From Anaerovibrio lipolyticus LB2005 (GTDB lineage Bacteria > Bacillota > Negativicutes > Selenomonadales > Selenomonadaceae): 64,000 nt of DNA. The notes beneath the pieces are model-generated. The model searched no databases and had not been told where the DNA came from. It was given only the letters and a program-made list of their open reading frames with translations. The position numbers were made by a program, and so were the translations under genes. The stretch lies in assembly GCF_000621545.1 (NCBI RefSeq), contig NZ_JHYA01000012.1, positions 61,382 through 125,381 of the forward strand, written 5' to 3'. Shown here in pieces: positions 53,981 to 63,663 of the stretch (the stretch's first letter is position 1; each line of letters opens with the position of its first letter).

Positions 53981-54169
53981 GTGTACGGCAGTAGATGGCT
54001 TGAACAATAGGTCATGTTGTGTTAATAAACCTTTTACTTTCTATAACCCTAATATTAGCAGAAAAAGTTGATTGTTTGAGCGCAGCGAGTTTCAACTTTT
54101 TTTGCTATTGTTGATAGAAAGGAAAAGTTTTAGAAATATGACCGTGTGAAAGCCACTACTACCGTACAC
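53981..54169. repeat. Quasi-palindromic element, copy D2
   Basis: Arms GTGTACGGYAGTAG(A)TGGCTT (53981 onward; complement ending 54169). Shared block GAACAATAGGTCATGTTG then TTTACTTTCTAT paired with ATAGAAAGGAAAAGTTTTAG. Central hairpin AAAAAGTTG...CAACTTTTT with loop ATTGTTTGAGCGCAGCGAGT. With D1 it fills the 455 nt between ychF and rfbA; no gene is seen there. Confidence 0.8.
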
Positions 54170-54197
54170 ATGAATTACACTCTATAATTTCATAATC

Positions 54198-55304
54198 TTA
54201 CACGTTGAAGCGGAAGTAGGTTACATCTCCGTCCTGCATGATGTAATCCTTGCCCTCCAGACGGACCTGTCCCTTTTCGCGGGCTGCTGCAGTTGAGCCG
54301 GCTGCCACAAGATCATCGAAATTTACGATTTCAGCACGAATAAAGCCGCGCTCAATGTCGGAGTGAATCTTACCCGCAGCCTTTGGTGCGGTGGTGCCCT
54401 TTACAATAGTCCAGGCGCGGCACTCATCAGGACCGGCTGTAAGGAAGGTCATAAGGCCGAGCAAATCAAAGGCCGCCTTTATGAGCTTCTGAAGGCCAGA
54501 CTCCTTTAAGCCCATATCCGCCAAAAATTCCTTAGCTTCCTCGTCATCAAGCTCTGCAATTTCAGACTCCACACGGGCAGAAATGGTAACCACTTCAGCA
54601 CCTTCAGTCTTGGCGTATTCCTTCACCCGCTGTACATGAGGATTATCCGTATCGGCGGTAGTCACCTCATCCTCGCTGACATTGGCTACAAAAAGGGTTG
54701 GCTTAAGGGTAAGGAAATTCATTTCCTTAATCATGTCCTTTTCATCATCAGAGAGATCAACACTACGAACGGTTTTACCCTCGTCCAGAGCCGCCTTAAT
54801 CTTCTCCAGCACCTCAGCCTCAGCCTTAGCTTCCTTAGCACCGGACTTGGCCAGCTTGGTAAGCTTCAGCAGGCGACGCTCCAGCACTTCCATATCTGCA
54901 AGACACAGCTCTGTATTAATAATTTCAATATCACGAATAGGGTCAATGGAGCCCTCCACGTGAGTAATGTTGCCATCATCAAAGCAGCGCACCACTTGAG
55001 CCACTGCATCCACCTGACGGATATGCTCCAAAAACTTATTGCCCAAGCCTTCACCTTTGGAGGCACCCTTTACCAAGCCAGCAATATCTACAAAGCGAAA
55101 TGCCGCTGGGGTGGTTTTCTTGGAATCATACATTTCATGAAGCACCTGCAGTCGCTCATCTGGCACATCAACATTACCCACATTAGGCTCAATGGTACAG
55201 AATGGGTAATTTGCCGCCTCAGCACCAGCCTTTGTTATAGCATTAAAAAGTGTACTCTTGCCCACATTAGGCAAACCAACTATACCTACTTCTAAATTAC
55301 TCAA
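54198..55304 (-). CDS. ychF: Redox-regulated ATPase YchF (Obg-family)
   Basis: A 368-residue P-loop NTPase of the YchF/OLA1 group. P-loop [12 protein letters not shown], switch [20 protein letters not shown] and the C-terminal TGS domain (about 280-368) with [15 protein letters not shown]. It binds ribosomes and prefers ATP over GTP; the exact role is unsettled. The start is TTG at 55302-55304 with GGGAG about 10 nt upstream and no in-frame ATG nearby. Confidence 0.95.
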   Translation of the reverse strand: MSNLEVGIVGLPNVGKSTLFNAITKAGAEAANYPFCTIEPNVGNVDVPDERLQVLHEMYDSKKTTPAAFRFVDIAGLVKGASKGEGLGNKFLEHIRQVDAVAQVVRCFDDGNITHVEGSIDPIRDIEIINTELCLADMEVLERRLLKLTKLAKSGAKEAKAEAEVLEKIKAALDEGKTVRSVDLSDDEKDMIKEMNFLTLKPTLFVANVSEDEVTTADTDNPHVQRVKEYAKTEGAEVVTISARVESEIAELDDEEAKEFLADMGLKESGLQKLIKAAFDLLGLMTFLTAGPDECRAWTIVKGTTAPKAAGKIHSDIERGFIRAEIVNFDDLVAAGSTAAAREKGQVRLEGKDYIMQDGDVTYFRFNV

Positions 55305-55366
55305 TTTTTCATATCTCCCTACTAAAATAATCTAACATTTCACTGTTGGCTGAGCATCAACAGCAT

Positions 55367-56383
55367 TTATTTATTGTACCCATTAGGGTTATTTTTCTGC
55401 CAGTTCCAGCTGTCACGGCACATATCTGCCAGATTGCGCTTGGACTTCCAACCCAGCATTCGCTCTGCCTTATGGGCATCGGAATACACTGCTGGCAAAT
55501 CTCCAGCCCGCCGCGGTCCAATTTCATAGGCTACCTTAACATTATTTACCTTCTGGAAGGTGTTCACAATATCAAGCACACTGTATGGCTGGCCAGTACC
55601 TAAATTAATAATCTCTGTACCATGATGATGGGCGCAAAATTCCACTGCCATTACATGGCCCTCGGCCAAATCCATAACGTGAATATAGTCACGTAGGCAG
55701 GTACCATCAGGAGTATCGTAATCGCCACCGAAAATAGTGAGCTTTTCCCGCTTGCCCACAGCCACCTGGGAAACATAAGGCATTAAATTATTCGGTATAC
55801 CTTGAGGATCTTCACCAATGCGACCGGATTCATGGGCACCAATTGGATTAAAATACCTAAGGAGCACCACACTTAAATCCTTGTCCGCCACAGAGGCATC
55901 CTGCAAAATCTGCTCCATCATAGACTTGGTCCAGCCATATGGATTAGTACAACTCCCCTTTGGCATTCCTTCATGACATGGGGAAGGATTTTCTGAGCCA
56001 TACACAGTAGCTGAAGAAGAAAAGACAATTTCCTTACACCCAGTCTGCTCCATGCACTCCAAAAGGGTTAAGGTGGTATCTATATTGTTGCGGTAATAAC
56101 GGATAGGCTGCTGAACAGACTCTCCCACTGCCTTTAATCCCGCAAAATGGATTACGCAGTCAGGCTGCTCCTTCTGCATTATTTTCAGTATCCTAACCTT
56201 ATCCTTGACGTCATCTTCATATAGAGTCACTGACTTACCCGTCAGCTCCTCTACCCGCTTTATAGACTCAGGAGAGCTATTATCATAATTATCGACCACA
56301 ACTACTTCATGACCATTATTCAACAAAGATAGGGCTGTATGGGATCCAATATACCCAGCTCCACCAGCTAATAAAATTTTCAT
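55367..56383 (-). CDS. galE: UDP-glucose 4-epimerase
   Basis: A 338-residue extended SDR epimerase giving UDP-galactose for LPS or capsule. MKILLAGGAGYIGSHTAL cofactor loop, SSSATVYG and the YGWTKSMMEQ catalytic Tyr/Lys block. The ATG at 56383 has GAGG upstream; an ATG at 56395 overlaps the galU stop and would add four residues. Directly follows galU. Confidence 0.94.
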   Translation of the reverse strand: MKILLAGGAGYIGSHTALSLLNNGHEVVVVDNYDNSSPESIKRVEELTGKSVTLYEDDVKDKVRILKIMQKEQPDCVIHFAGLKAVGESVQQPIRYYRNNIDTTLTLLECMEQTGCKEIVFSSSATVYGSENPSPCHEGMPKGSCTNPYGWTKSMMEQILQDASVADKDLSVVLLRYFNPIGAHESGRIGEDPQGIPNNLMPYVSQVAVGKREKLTIFGGDYDTPDGTCLRDYIHVMDLAEGHVMAVEFCAHHHGTEIINLGTGQPYSVLDIVNTFQKVNNVKVAYEIGPRRAGDLPAVYSDAHKAERMLGWKSKRNLADMCRDSWNWQKNNPNGYNK

Positions 56384-56394
56384 AAGCGACCTCA

Positions 56395-57264
56395 TTACTT
56401 CAATACATCATTTAAATATTTTCTAAACTCCGTACCCAGGTCCTCACGACGCAAAGCAAATTCTACTGTAGCCTTCAAAAAACCCAGCTTATCCCCCACA
56501 TCATAGCGCTTGCCTTCAAAATTAAAAGCCCAGACTGGCTCATTTTTAGCCAATACCTTCAGAGCATCCGTGAGCTGAACCTCACCGCCCTTTCCTGGTG
56601 GAGTCTTTTCCAATATATCAAAGATTGATGAAGAAATTATGTAACGGCCCAAAACCGCCATATTGCTAGGTGCTTCCCCAACTTCTGGCTTTTCCACCAT
56701 GTCAGTAACCTTCAAAAGATTTGCTCCCGCAATTTCTTCACCGGCTACCACGCCGTAGGAGCTAACCTTGTCATCTGGCACCAGCTGACAGCCAAGAACA
56801 CTGCCACCATAGGACTCGTGAACATCAATTAATTGCTTCAGTGCAGGTTTTCCTTCAGTATAAACCACATCATCGCCTAGGAGTACCGCAAAAGGCTCGC
56901 CCCCCATAAAGGATCTGGCGCAAAGGATGGCATCACCCAAGCCGTTCATGTGCTTCTGGCGAATATAATGAACATTAATATCCGCAGTTTCCCGCACCAT
57001 AGCCAAAAGATCATCCTTGTGCTTTTCAGCCAGCATTGCCTCCAGCACTGGGGCAGAGTCAAAATGGTCCTCAATGGCTCTCTTGGCATGACCGCTGATA
57101 ATAAGGATTTCTTCAATACCGCTGGCCAGAGCCTCCTCAACAATATACTGAATAGTTGGTTTATCTACAATTGGCAGCATTTCCTTTGGGGTGGCTTTGG
57201 TGGCTGGCAAAAAGCGGGTACCAAAACCAGCAGCAGGAATAACTGCTTTTCTTATTTTCTGCAT
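56395..57264 (-). CDS. galU: UTP-glucose-1-phosphate uridylyltransferase
   Basis: About 289 residues from the ATG at 57264 (CGGAG 8 nt upstream). KAVIPAAGFGTRFLPATKA start, MLPIVDKPTIQYIVEE and FAVLLGDDVVY blocks. It makes UDP-glucose for galE and surface glycans. The stop overlaps a possible galE ATG by one base. Confidence 0.95.
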   Translation of the reverse strand: MQKIRKAVIPAAGFGTRFLPATKATPKEMLPIVDKPTIQYIVEEALASGIEEILIISGHAKRAIEDHFDSAPVLEAMLAEKHKDDLLAMVRETADINVHYIRQKHMNGLGDAILCARSFMGGEPFAVLLGDDVVYTEGKPALKQLIDVHESYGGSVLGCQLVPDDKVSSYGVVAGEEIAGANLLKVTDMVEKPEVGEAPSNMAVLGRYIISSSIFDILEKTPPGKGGEVQLTDALKVLAKNEPVWAFNFEGKRYDVGDKLGFLKATVEFALRREDLGTEFRKYLNDVLK

Positions 57265-57327
57265 AATATACACTCCGTACAATTAAATTTATGGTAACAA
57301 TTAATTTTAGCATATTTTAAGGCAAAA

Positions 57328-57403
57328 AAATAGACTGGGACAGATGTCTTGAACAATAGGTCATGTTGCGTTAAGTGTGAAAGACACTGTCCCAGTCTAT
57401 TTT
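57328..57403. repeat. Short quasi-palindromic element, copy E
   Basis: Arms AAATAGACTGGGACAG(A)TGTCTT (57328 on, complement ending 57403; one extra A). Between them GAACAATAGGTCATGTTGCG is identical to copy C, but the central hairpin is missing. On the minus strand the right arm sits just past the manA stop... in gene order it lies between manA and galU and may act as a terminator for manA. Confidence 0.75.
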
Positions 57404-57407
57404 AGTA

Positions 57408-58394
57408 TTATCCTCTAATATCCAAAAATTGCATCTTTCCATGGATTTTAACGGTTACGGAATCTGCTGGGAAGAAAATGCAATCTCCCCTAAACACCTT
57501 AATAAATTCTGTTTCATTAATAAATAAAGTACCACACCCATTGGTACACAAAAGCACCCTAAAGGAAGTCTCATCCGCCCTGTATTCCACCAGCTGACGA
57601 ATCCGCTCAGTGTTTATCAGCATCCGTTTTACCTCAAAATACTTACAGCGGCACAAAAGCTCTGTGGCACAGCCTTGGCTATATTTCAATGAATGAATTG
57701 GCTGTTTTGGTTTGACAGCCCCCTTAAGATTGGCTACTGCCAATGCCTTGTCCACATGAAGGGGGCGCTTGTTCCCCTGTTTATCAACCCTGTCATAATC
57801 GTAAAGTCGATAGGTAAGATTAGAACTCTCTTGAATTTCAGCTACAAGTGCTCCTGCCCCAATGGCATGAATAGTCCCTGCTTCAATGAAAAATACATCA
57901 TCCGGCTTAATTGGCACCTTCTGCAAATGCTTTTCCAAATTACCATTTTCTATACTGCGGCGTATAGTGTCCCCATCCATATCATATTTAAGACCATAAA
58001 CAAGCTGACTGTCTGACTTGGCATCCAGCACATACCACATCTCCGACTTACCCATTTGACCATTTTCGTATTTTTGGGCATATTCATCATCGGGATGAAC
58101 CTGCACCGACAAGTCATTTTTTGCATCAATAAATTTTATTAGTATTGGAAGCTCGCCATTGGTCTTTGGATGGGTTCCCAAAAAATCCGGGTGCTCTTTT
58201 AGAATTTCACCAAGGCTTTTACCATCAAATTTGCCTCCCACCGCATAAGATGGACCATCGGGATGGGTTGAACATTCCCAGGTCTCCGCCAGAGGACTCA
58301 TGTCTATATTTTTTGAAAAATCATCATCAAGGCGACTGCCACCCCAAATATAATCCTTGCCTGTAGGCTTCATTAAAAAAGGCTTTCTGTTCAT
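57408..58394 (-). CDS. manA: Mannose-6-phosphate isomerase, class I
   Basis: A 328-residue zinc isomerase linking fructose-6-phosphate and mannose-6-phosphate. SVQVHPDDEYAQK supplies zinc ligands; FFIEAGTIHAIGAGALVAEIQESSN contains the H and E ligands (only part quoted is diagnostic: GTIHAIGAG). It feeds mannose into the manC-gmd-fcl GDP-fucose route 2 kb away. GTGAGGTGAG lies before the ATG. Confidence 0.92.
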   Translation of the reverse strand: MNRKPFLMKPTGKDYIWGGSRLDDDFSKNIDMSPLAETWECSTHPDGPSYAVGGKFDGKSLGEILKEHPDFLGTHPKTNGELPILIKFIDAKNDLSVQVHPDDEYAQKYENGQMGKSEMWYVLDAKSDSQLVYGLKYDMDGDTIRRSIENGNLEKHLQKVPIKPDDVFFIEAGTIHAIGAGALVAEIQESSNLTYRLYDYDRVDKQGNKRPLHVDKALAVANLKGAVKPKQPIHSLKYSQGCATELLCRCKYFEVKRMLINTERIRQLVEYRADETSFRVLLCTNGCGTLFINETEFIKVFRGDCIFFPADSVTVKIHGKMQFLDIRG

Positions 58395-58530
58395 AACTCA
58401 CCTCACCGGAGGGTCCTCACTCCAATTCGCATTTTTTCTACTCGTTTATTATAACGCCATTGTTATTTTTTTTCTTCTTTTATACGAAAATTCTCCCCTC
58501 CACCACCCAAATTTCTTACAAATCAAAGAA

Positions 58531-58555
58531 AAAGGACCAGCCTGCGCCAGTCCTT
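58531..58555 (-). terminator. Terminator after the superoxide reductase gene
   Basis: AAGGACTGGCGCAGGCTGGTCCTT on the minus strand then TTTCTTTGATTTG, 39 nt past the stop. The remaining 130 nt to manA show nothing distinct. Confidence 0.8.
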
Positions 58556-58593
58556 TAATACTTTCAATTACTTAATTTTATTAAGTTGAAACA

Positions 58594-58962
58594 TTAAGCC
58601 TTCCAAAGGCCATGGAGATTGCAATACTCGTAGGTTGCCACCAATGTCTCACCCTCAACCAGCAGGAAAGTAGCCTCTGGCTTATCCTGTGGGGTAAGCT
58701 TCTTCATCTGGCAGCCCTTGTTAGTCTCAATGGCAATCCACTGAATGTAATGAGCATCAGTCATAGGATGCTCAACGCTACCCACCTTAACAGAAACCTT
58801 GTTACCCTCAACAGTAACAGCAGGCACATGCTTCTCCTGGGCTGCATCAGTAGTACCTGGAATAAGCTCGGTCATTCCCTGACCACAGCAGGACAATGGG
58901 CCCTTAATCTCACTAACAGCAGTTGTAATGTTACCACACAAATCACACTTGAAAAATCTCAT
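58594..58962 (-). CDS. dfx: Desulfoferrodoxin (superoxide reductase, two iron centres)
   Basis: A 122-residue two-centre superoxide reductase. The desulforedoxin-type centre I has C6, C9, C25 and C26; centre II has H45 (in EKHVP, with the conserved E43-K44), H65, H71, C114 and H117. It reduces superoxide to peroxide without making oxygen, as expected in an anaerobe. All ligands are present. Single gene with its own terminator; GGAG precedes the ATG. Confidence 0.95.
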   Translation of the reverse strand: MRFFKCDLCGNITTAVSEIKGPLSCCGQGMTELIPGTTDAAQEKHVPAVTVEGNKVSVKVGSVEHPMTDAHYIQWIAIETNKGCQMKKLTPQDKPEATFLLVEGETLVATYEYCNLHGLWKA

Positions 58963-59064
58963 TTCGATTCACTCCTATCAATACACACAATATTAACAAA
59001 ATTGCTCAAAACGGATATTTAAGTTAATTATATGATAGTATTCTGAAAAATAAAAGGAAAATAT

Positions 59065-60381
59065 TTACTTCTCCAACTCGAACTTCTGCTTATCGCTCAC
59101 GCTGATTTCTTCGCCAATCTGCACCTCAACCAGCTTCAGCTCAGTGTCAGCTATTACAGTATGACGACACCCCGCAGCGATTGACACCACGTCACCAGTG
59201 TTGATTTTCTGTTCCATGCCATCCACAATAGTTCTGCCACGGCCCTCAATTACCACCCAAACCTCATCACGATTTTTATGGCTGTGATAATTCATGGAAT
59301 GACCGGCATTAAGGGTAACCTTTATGGTCATGGAACCATTTTCCACATCAATGACCTTGTAGCTGCCCCAGGACTTTTCCGCAAAACGTATTTCCTGATT
59401 AAACTTTTCTACAAAAGGCTTAATATATGAGCTCTGTTCCTTGTCGGAAACCAATATACCCTCAGGAGATGCCGAAATAACCACATCGTGAAGCCCCATG
59501 GCCAGAACGGGCACATCCATTTCATTTACAATATGCACTCCTGAGCAGGCCTCATTCAATACCCCGCGGCCAATTATAGGTTCCTCCATAGCCTCTGTTA
59601 AGGTATTCCAGGTCCCCAGATCCTTCCACTGTCCGCGGAAACGCTGGACCTGAATTTTAGGCTCCTTCTCCACCACAGCATAGTCAAAAGAAATCTTTGG
59701 CAATGTATCATACTTTGAGAACAAATCATAGTAATCCTCAAAATCAAAATGTTTATGGGCTATATCCATAACATATTTCAGCTTATAGGCAAAGACACCA
59801 CCATTCCATAGAGCACCCTGGGCAATATATTCCTCAGCCACCTCTTTGCTGGGCTTCTCTTTAAAGGTTGATACCGTGGAAATTTCCTCAGAATTTTCGG
59901 GAATAATATAGCCGTATTTTTCTGAAGGATAAGTAGGCTCAATACCCATTAGTACCAGATTGGCCTCTCCCTTATCAGCCTGCTTTGCCAAATCATTCAA
60001 AGCCTTAAAATAATCGGCCTCCACATAAGGGTCCACAGGGCATACCACCACAGATTCCTCTGGATTCACCTTAAGCACATCCACAAGATACGCAGTGCTT
60101 AGTGCTATGGCCGGAAAGGTATCCCGTCGACAAGGCTCCACAGAAATACCCACGTTCTCCCCCAGCTGATTATTTATGGCAGAAACCTGGGTCTTGGATG
60201 TGGCAATAGTAACCTTAGCCTCGGGGTCCACCTGCTTAATCTGACGATAAACCCGCTGAACCATGGACTCATAGGTGCCATCTGACTGCTTAAAAATTTT
60301 AATAAACTGTTTACTTCTAATATCATTGGAAAGTGGCCACAGACGCTTGCCCGAGCCACCGGAAAGTAAAATAATATTCAT
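59065..60381 (-). CDS. manC: Mannose-1-phosphate guanylyltransferase (with cupin tail)
   Basis: About 438 residues from the ATG at 60381 (GGAG 6 nt upstream). The GT-A nucleotidyltransferase part carries LLSGGSGKRLWPLS, SKQFIKIF and the FKEKPS block; the C-terminal cupin (340-430) has SMNYHSHKNRDEVWVVIEG. The cupin end in related proteins confers mannose-6-phosphate isomerase activity, but a separate manA is present. It makes GDP-mannose for gmd and fcl. Lies 35 nt after fcl. Confidence 0.92.
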   Translation of the reverse strand: MNIILLSGGSGKRLWPLSNDIRSKQFIKIFKQSDGTYESMVQRVYRQIKQVDPEAKVTIATSKTQVSAINNQLGENVGISVEPCRRDTFPAIALSTAYLVDVLKVNPEESVVVCPVDPYVEADYFKALNDLAKQADKGEANLVLMGIEPTYPSEKYGYIIPENSEEISTVSTFKEKPSKEVAEEYIAQGALWNGGVFAYKLKYVMDIAHKHFDFEDYYDLFSKYDTLPKISFDYAVVEKEPKIQVQRFRGQWKDLGTWNTLTEAMEEPIIGRGVLNEACSGVHIVNEMDVPVLAMGLHDVVISASPEGILVSDKEQSSYIKPFVEKFNQEIRFAEKSWGSYKVIDVENGSMTIKVTLNAGHSMNYHSHKNRDEVWVVIEGRGRTIVDGMEQKINTGDVVSIAAGCRHTVIADTELKLVEVQIGEEISVSDKQKFELEK

Positions 60382-60416
60382 ACCCAACTCCACATCAATA
60401 TATGCAGGCTACATCA

Positions 60417-61361
60417 TCAACGCTCTGCACGCATAGGATTTTCCAGAAAATCCTTATAGGCCAGACGAATACCATCCTCCAGCTCCGTCTTGTAGGTCCA
60501 GCCAAGCTTTGCAGCCTTGGACACGTCCAGCAGCTTTCTAGGTGTACCGTTTGGTCTGGAAGTATCCCAAAGGATTTCTCCCTCATAGCCAACAACCTTG
60601 GCCACCATTTCAGTCAGCTCCTTAATGGTAAGCTCCTTACCAGTGCCAGCATTAACGGTTTCATTACCACTATAGTTGTTCATCAAAAAAACGCAAAGAT
60701 TAGCCAAATCGTCAACATAGAGGAATTCTCTCAGCGGCGAGCCATCTCCCCAGCAGGTAACACTTTTGGCACCACTTTCCTTGGCCTCATGGAAACGGCG
60801 GATAAGTGCTGGCAGCACATGGCTGTGCTCTGGATGATAATTGTCATTTGGCCCATATAAATTAGTAGGCATTACGGAAATATAGTCAGTCCCGTACTGT
60901 TTATTCAAAAACTCGCAATATTTCAGACCTGAAATCTTGGCCAGGGCATAGGCCTCATTGGTCTTTTCCAGCTCAGAGGTCAAAAGACAGCTTTCAGGCA
61001 TTGGCTGAGGAGCCATGCGAGGATAGATGCAGGATGAACCTAAAAATTCCAGCTTCTTACAGCCGTTTTTCCATGCGGAATTTATGACATTCATCTCCAA
61101 AATCATGTTATCGTACATGAAATCCGCCAAAGCCTCGGAATTGGCCACGATGCCGCCAACCTTGGCAGCTGCCAAAAATACATACTCCGGCTTTTCCTCG
61201 GCGAAAAACTTCTCCACCTGGTCCTGACGACAAAGGTCCAGCTCCTTGTGGGTTCTGGTGATAATATTAGTATATCCCTGACGCTCCAGCTCCCGGACTA
61301 TAGCAGAGCCCACCATACCACGATGGCCAGCCACATATATTTTTGCGTTTTTCTCCATCAT
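60417..61361 (-). CDS. fcl: GDP-L-fucose synthase
   Basis: A 314-residue extended SDR with epimerase and reductase activities, making GDP-L-fucose from the Gmd product. [18 protein letters not shown] cofactor loop, LGSSCIYPR, and Y-x3-K in [15 protein letters not shown]. The ATG overlaps the gmd stop (ATGA, 4 nt), so translation is coupled; a second ATG directly follows the first. Confidence 0.95.
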   Translation of the reverse strand: MMEKNAKIYVAGHRGMVGSAIVRELERQGYTNIITRTHKELDLCRQDQVEKFFAEEKPEYVFLAAAKVGGIVANSEALADFMYDNMILEMNVINSAWKNGCKKLEFLGSSCIYPRMAPQPMPESCLLTSELEKTNEAYALAKISGLKYCEFLNKQYGTDYISVMPTNLYGPNDNYHPEHSHVLPALIRRFHEAKESGAKSVTCWGDGSPLREFLYVDDLANLCVFLMNNYSGNETVNAGTGKELTIKELTEMVAKVVGYEGEILWDTSRPNGTPRKLLDVSKAAKLGWTYKTELEDGIRLAYKDFLENPMRAER

Positions 61362-62440
61362 TTTACGACACCCTTTTCCAAAAACTCAGCCAGATTTACA
61401 TGCTCTTTAAGACGGTCAGCAGCCACCTTTTCCATATCGTGCTGAACCATGAGTCGTACCAGCTCCTCAAAGGTGGTCTTGGTAGGATTCCAGCCCAGCT
61501 CATTCTTGGCCTTGGTTGGATCACCCCAAAGATTTACAACATCAGTTGGACGGTAGAAATCAGGGCTTACCTCAACTACCACCTTGCCAGTGGCCTTGTC
61601 GATGCCCTTTTCCTCCATGCCCTCACCAGTAAACTCCAGCTCAATTCCCGCATGATGGAAGGCCAGCTGACAGAATTCGCGAACAGAATGCTGCACACCG
61701 GTGGCAATAACGAAATCCTCTGGCTTGTCGTGCTGCAAAATCAGCCACATGCACTCAACGTAGTCCTTAGCATAGCCCCAATCACGAAGGCTGTCCAGAT
61801 TGCCAAGATAGAGCTTTTCCTGCTTGCCCTGGGCAATACGGGCTGCTGCCAAGGTAATTTTTCTGGTAACAAAGGTCTCACCACGGCGCTCGGATTCGTG
61901 ATTAAAGAGAATGCCAGAGCAACAGAACATATTGTAAGCCTCACGATACTCCTTGGTAATCCAGAAGCCGTACTGCTTGGCCACCGCATACGGGGAGTAT
62001 GGATGGAATGGGGTATTCTCGTTCTGAGGCACCTCCTCCACCTTGCCATAAAGCTCAGATGTAGAGGCCTGATAAATACGGCAGGTATCCTTCAACCCGC
62101 AAAGACGAACTGCCTCCAAAATTCTAAGAACACCAGTAGCATCAACATCAGCGGTAAATTCAGGAGCATCAAAGGAAACCTGAACATGGCTCTGGGCTGC
62201 TAGATTGTAAATCTCATCAGGACGCACAGTGCTGATAACCGCCATGAGTCCCATGGAGTCACCCATATCCCCGTAATGAAGGTGGAAATTAGGCTTGCCC
62301 TCCAAATGAGCAATTCGCTCACGATAATCCACGGAAGAACGACGGATGATGCCATGAACATCATAGCCCTTCTCCAATAAAAACTCTGCCAAATATGAAC
62401 CATCCTGACCGGTAACGCCGGTAATCAATGCTTTTTTCAT
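61358..62440 (-). CDS. gmd: GDP-mannose 4,6-dehydratase
   Basis: 360 residues from the ATG at 62440, with GGAGG 6 nt upstream. [19 protein letters not shown] is the cofactor loop; STSELYGKV and [11 protein letters not shown] give the active site. It converts GDP-mannose to the 4-keto-6-deoxy sugar used by fcl. It heads the gmd-fcl-manC operon. Confidence 0.96.
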   Translation of the reverse strand: MKKALITGVTGQDGSYLAEFLLEKGYDVHGIIRRSSVDYRERIAHLEGKPNFHLHYGDMGDSMGLMAVISTVRPDEIYNLAAQSHVQVSFDAPEFTADVDATGVLRILEAVRLCGLKDTCRIYQASTSELYGKVEEVPQNENTPFHPYSPYAVAKQYGFWITKEYREAYNMFCCSGILFNHESERRGETFVTRKITLAAARIAQGKQEKLYLGNLDSLRDWGYAKDYVECMWLILQHDKPEDFVIATGVQHSVREFCQLAFHHAGIELEFTGEGMEEKGIDKATGKVVVEVSPDFYRPTDVVNLWGDPTKAKNELGWNPTKTTFEELVRLMVQHDMEKVAADRLKEHVNLAEFLEKGVVK

Positions 62441-62461
62441 TTTATCCTCCAAAAATAAAAT

Positions 62462-62487
62462 AATCTCTCCGCCACTGCAGAGAGATT
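62462..62487 (-). terminator. Hairpin upstream of gmd
   Basis: AATCTCTCTGCAGTGGCGGAGAGATT on the minus strand, followed by ATTTTATTTTT. It lies 133 nt past the AraC gene stop and just before the gmd ribosome site: either the terminator of the regulator gene or an attenuator of gmd. Confidence 0.65.
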
Positions 62488-62619
62488 GTCGATGTGCAAT
62501 CGCCCTACTGGCTTTTGCACTATTCTTTCACATTATATTTATTTATGCCACCTATTTTCTTTGGAAAAACTTGCACAATCTTGTGTTTATTATTTTATCA
62601 TTGTAATTATGGTGAGTCC

Positions 62620-63450
62620 TTATTTCCAGCGCTTTCGGTATTCCCTTGGGGAAATTCCCTCCACAGACTTGAACACTCTTGATAAATATTGTTCCGAGGA
62701 AAAGCCCACCTTGCCGGCTATCTCTGCCAGAGTATCCCCCGTAAATCTCAGCAACTCCTTAGTTTTTCTGATGCGCACATTTGACAGGTATTTTATGGGA
62801 GAAATTCCCGTTACTCTGGAAAAAATATGGCCCAAATAGGTCTTCTCCAAAAAGAATTCCTTGGATAATTTTTCCAAGGTAATGTCTTCCATGTAATGAC
62901 TGTCCATATACAACCGTATAGCCTCTACATTATCCTTTGGCTCCGCCTTTTCACCGCCCCAGCAGTCCCCCATCACCTTTTCCAAAAGTGAGGACAATAT
63001 GGTATTGATGCTCATATCACGTACGTAGGAGGCTCCCGAAGCAGTCTTAAAAAGCTCACTAAATAACTTAAGATATGACGTAATATCCGTGGCATTGAAA
63101 GCCGGTCTTCCCGCTCTGGCAAGGAATTTGCTGTAAATAGACAATGCAGCCGGCCCATCAAAATGAGCCCAATGAATGGTCCACAAATCCTCTCCGGTAC
63201 TGTGGGAATAGGGCTGGGAACAATCAATAAAGGCCACATCACCTATTGTTAGACGATACCTTTTCCCAGCAGTGGTCACTTCCCCAGAGCCTTTTTCCAC
63301 CACCAACAGCAAAAGACCACCTAAATTAGCCCGCTTAGACGTATGGGGCTCCAAGGCAGTCAGATATCCCACCTCTGCCAAGTGCAGCAATGATGCTCGG
63401 GCAAATGGGGAGGGAGTGTATTGAATTCTGGTTGTGGTAACTGTGGACAT
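62620..63450 (-). CDS. AraC-family transcriptional regulator
   Basis: A 276-residue regulator with an N-terminal cupin-like sensing domain (about 20-150) and a C-terminal pair of helix-turn-helix motifs (175-275): LEKLSKEFFLEKTYLGHIF and LAEIAGKVGFSSEQYLSRVFK. A sugar-sensing role is usual for the type. The position just before gmd could be chance; the 213 nt upstream hold only A+T-rich sequence with an ATAATCATAATTATGATTAT-like palindromic stretch near 63505. Confidence 0.9.
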   Translation of the reverse strand: MSTVTTTRIQYTPSPFARASLLHLAEVGYLTALEPHTSKRANLGGLLLLVVEKGSGEVTTAGKRYRLTIGDVAFIDCSQPYSHSTGEDLWTIHWAHFDGPAALSIYSKFLARAGRPAFNATDITSYLKLFSELFKTASGASYVRDMSINTILSSLLEKVMGDCWGGEKAEPKDNVEAIRLYMDSHYMEDITLEKLSKEFFLEKTYLGHIFSRVTGISPIKYLSNVRIRKTKELLRFTGDTLAEIAGKVGFSSEQYLSRVFKSVEGISPREYRKRWK

Positions 63451-63663
63451 TTAAAAATCCTTTTCTGCTTTCATAAAATCCATAATATTGGCATGGATTT
63501 ACGATGATTATAATTATGATTATGTGATAGCATTCTCTAAATATTATATCAATAATACATTTTCCAGCCTGTTCATCTAGAAGATACTCTCTTCATATAA
63601 TCAAGTCCGTTGTATTCAATTCTTCATAAGAATACAATAGCAGTCTGACAACAGATAGGCGTG

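Noticed and set aside
50708..54169. Palindromes as simple rho-independent terminators
   Set aside because: They are 64-240 bp, some lie within the rfb operon, and most lack a T-run next to the stem; E and the 50029 hairpin may still terminate.
53734..57403. Palindromic elements as a CRISPR array or classic MITE
   Set aside because: There is no regular repeat-spacer pattern, and the ends are not conserved between copies, as a transposase would require.
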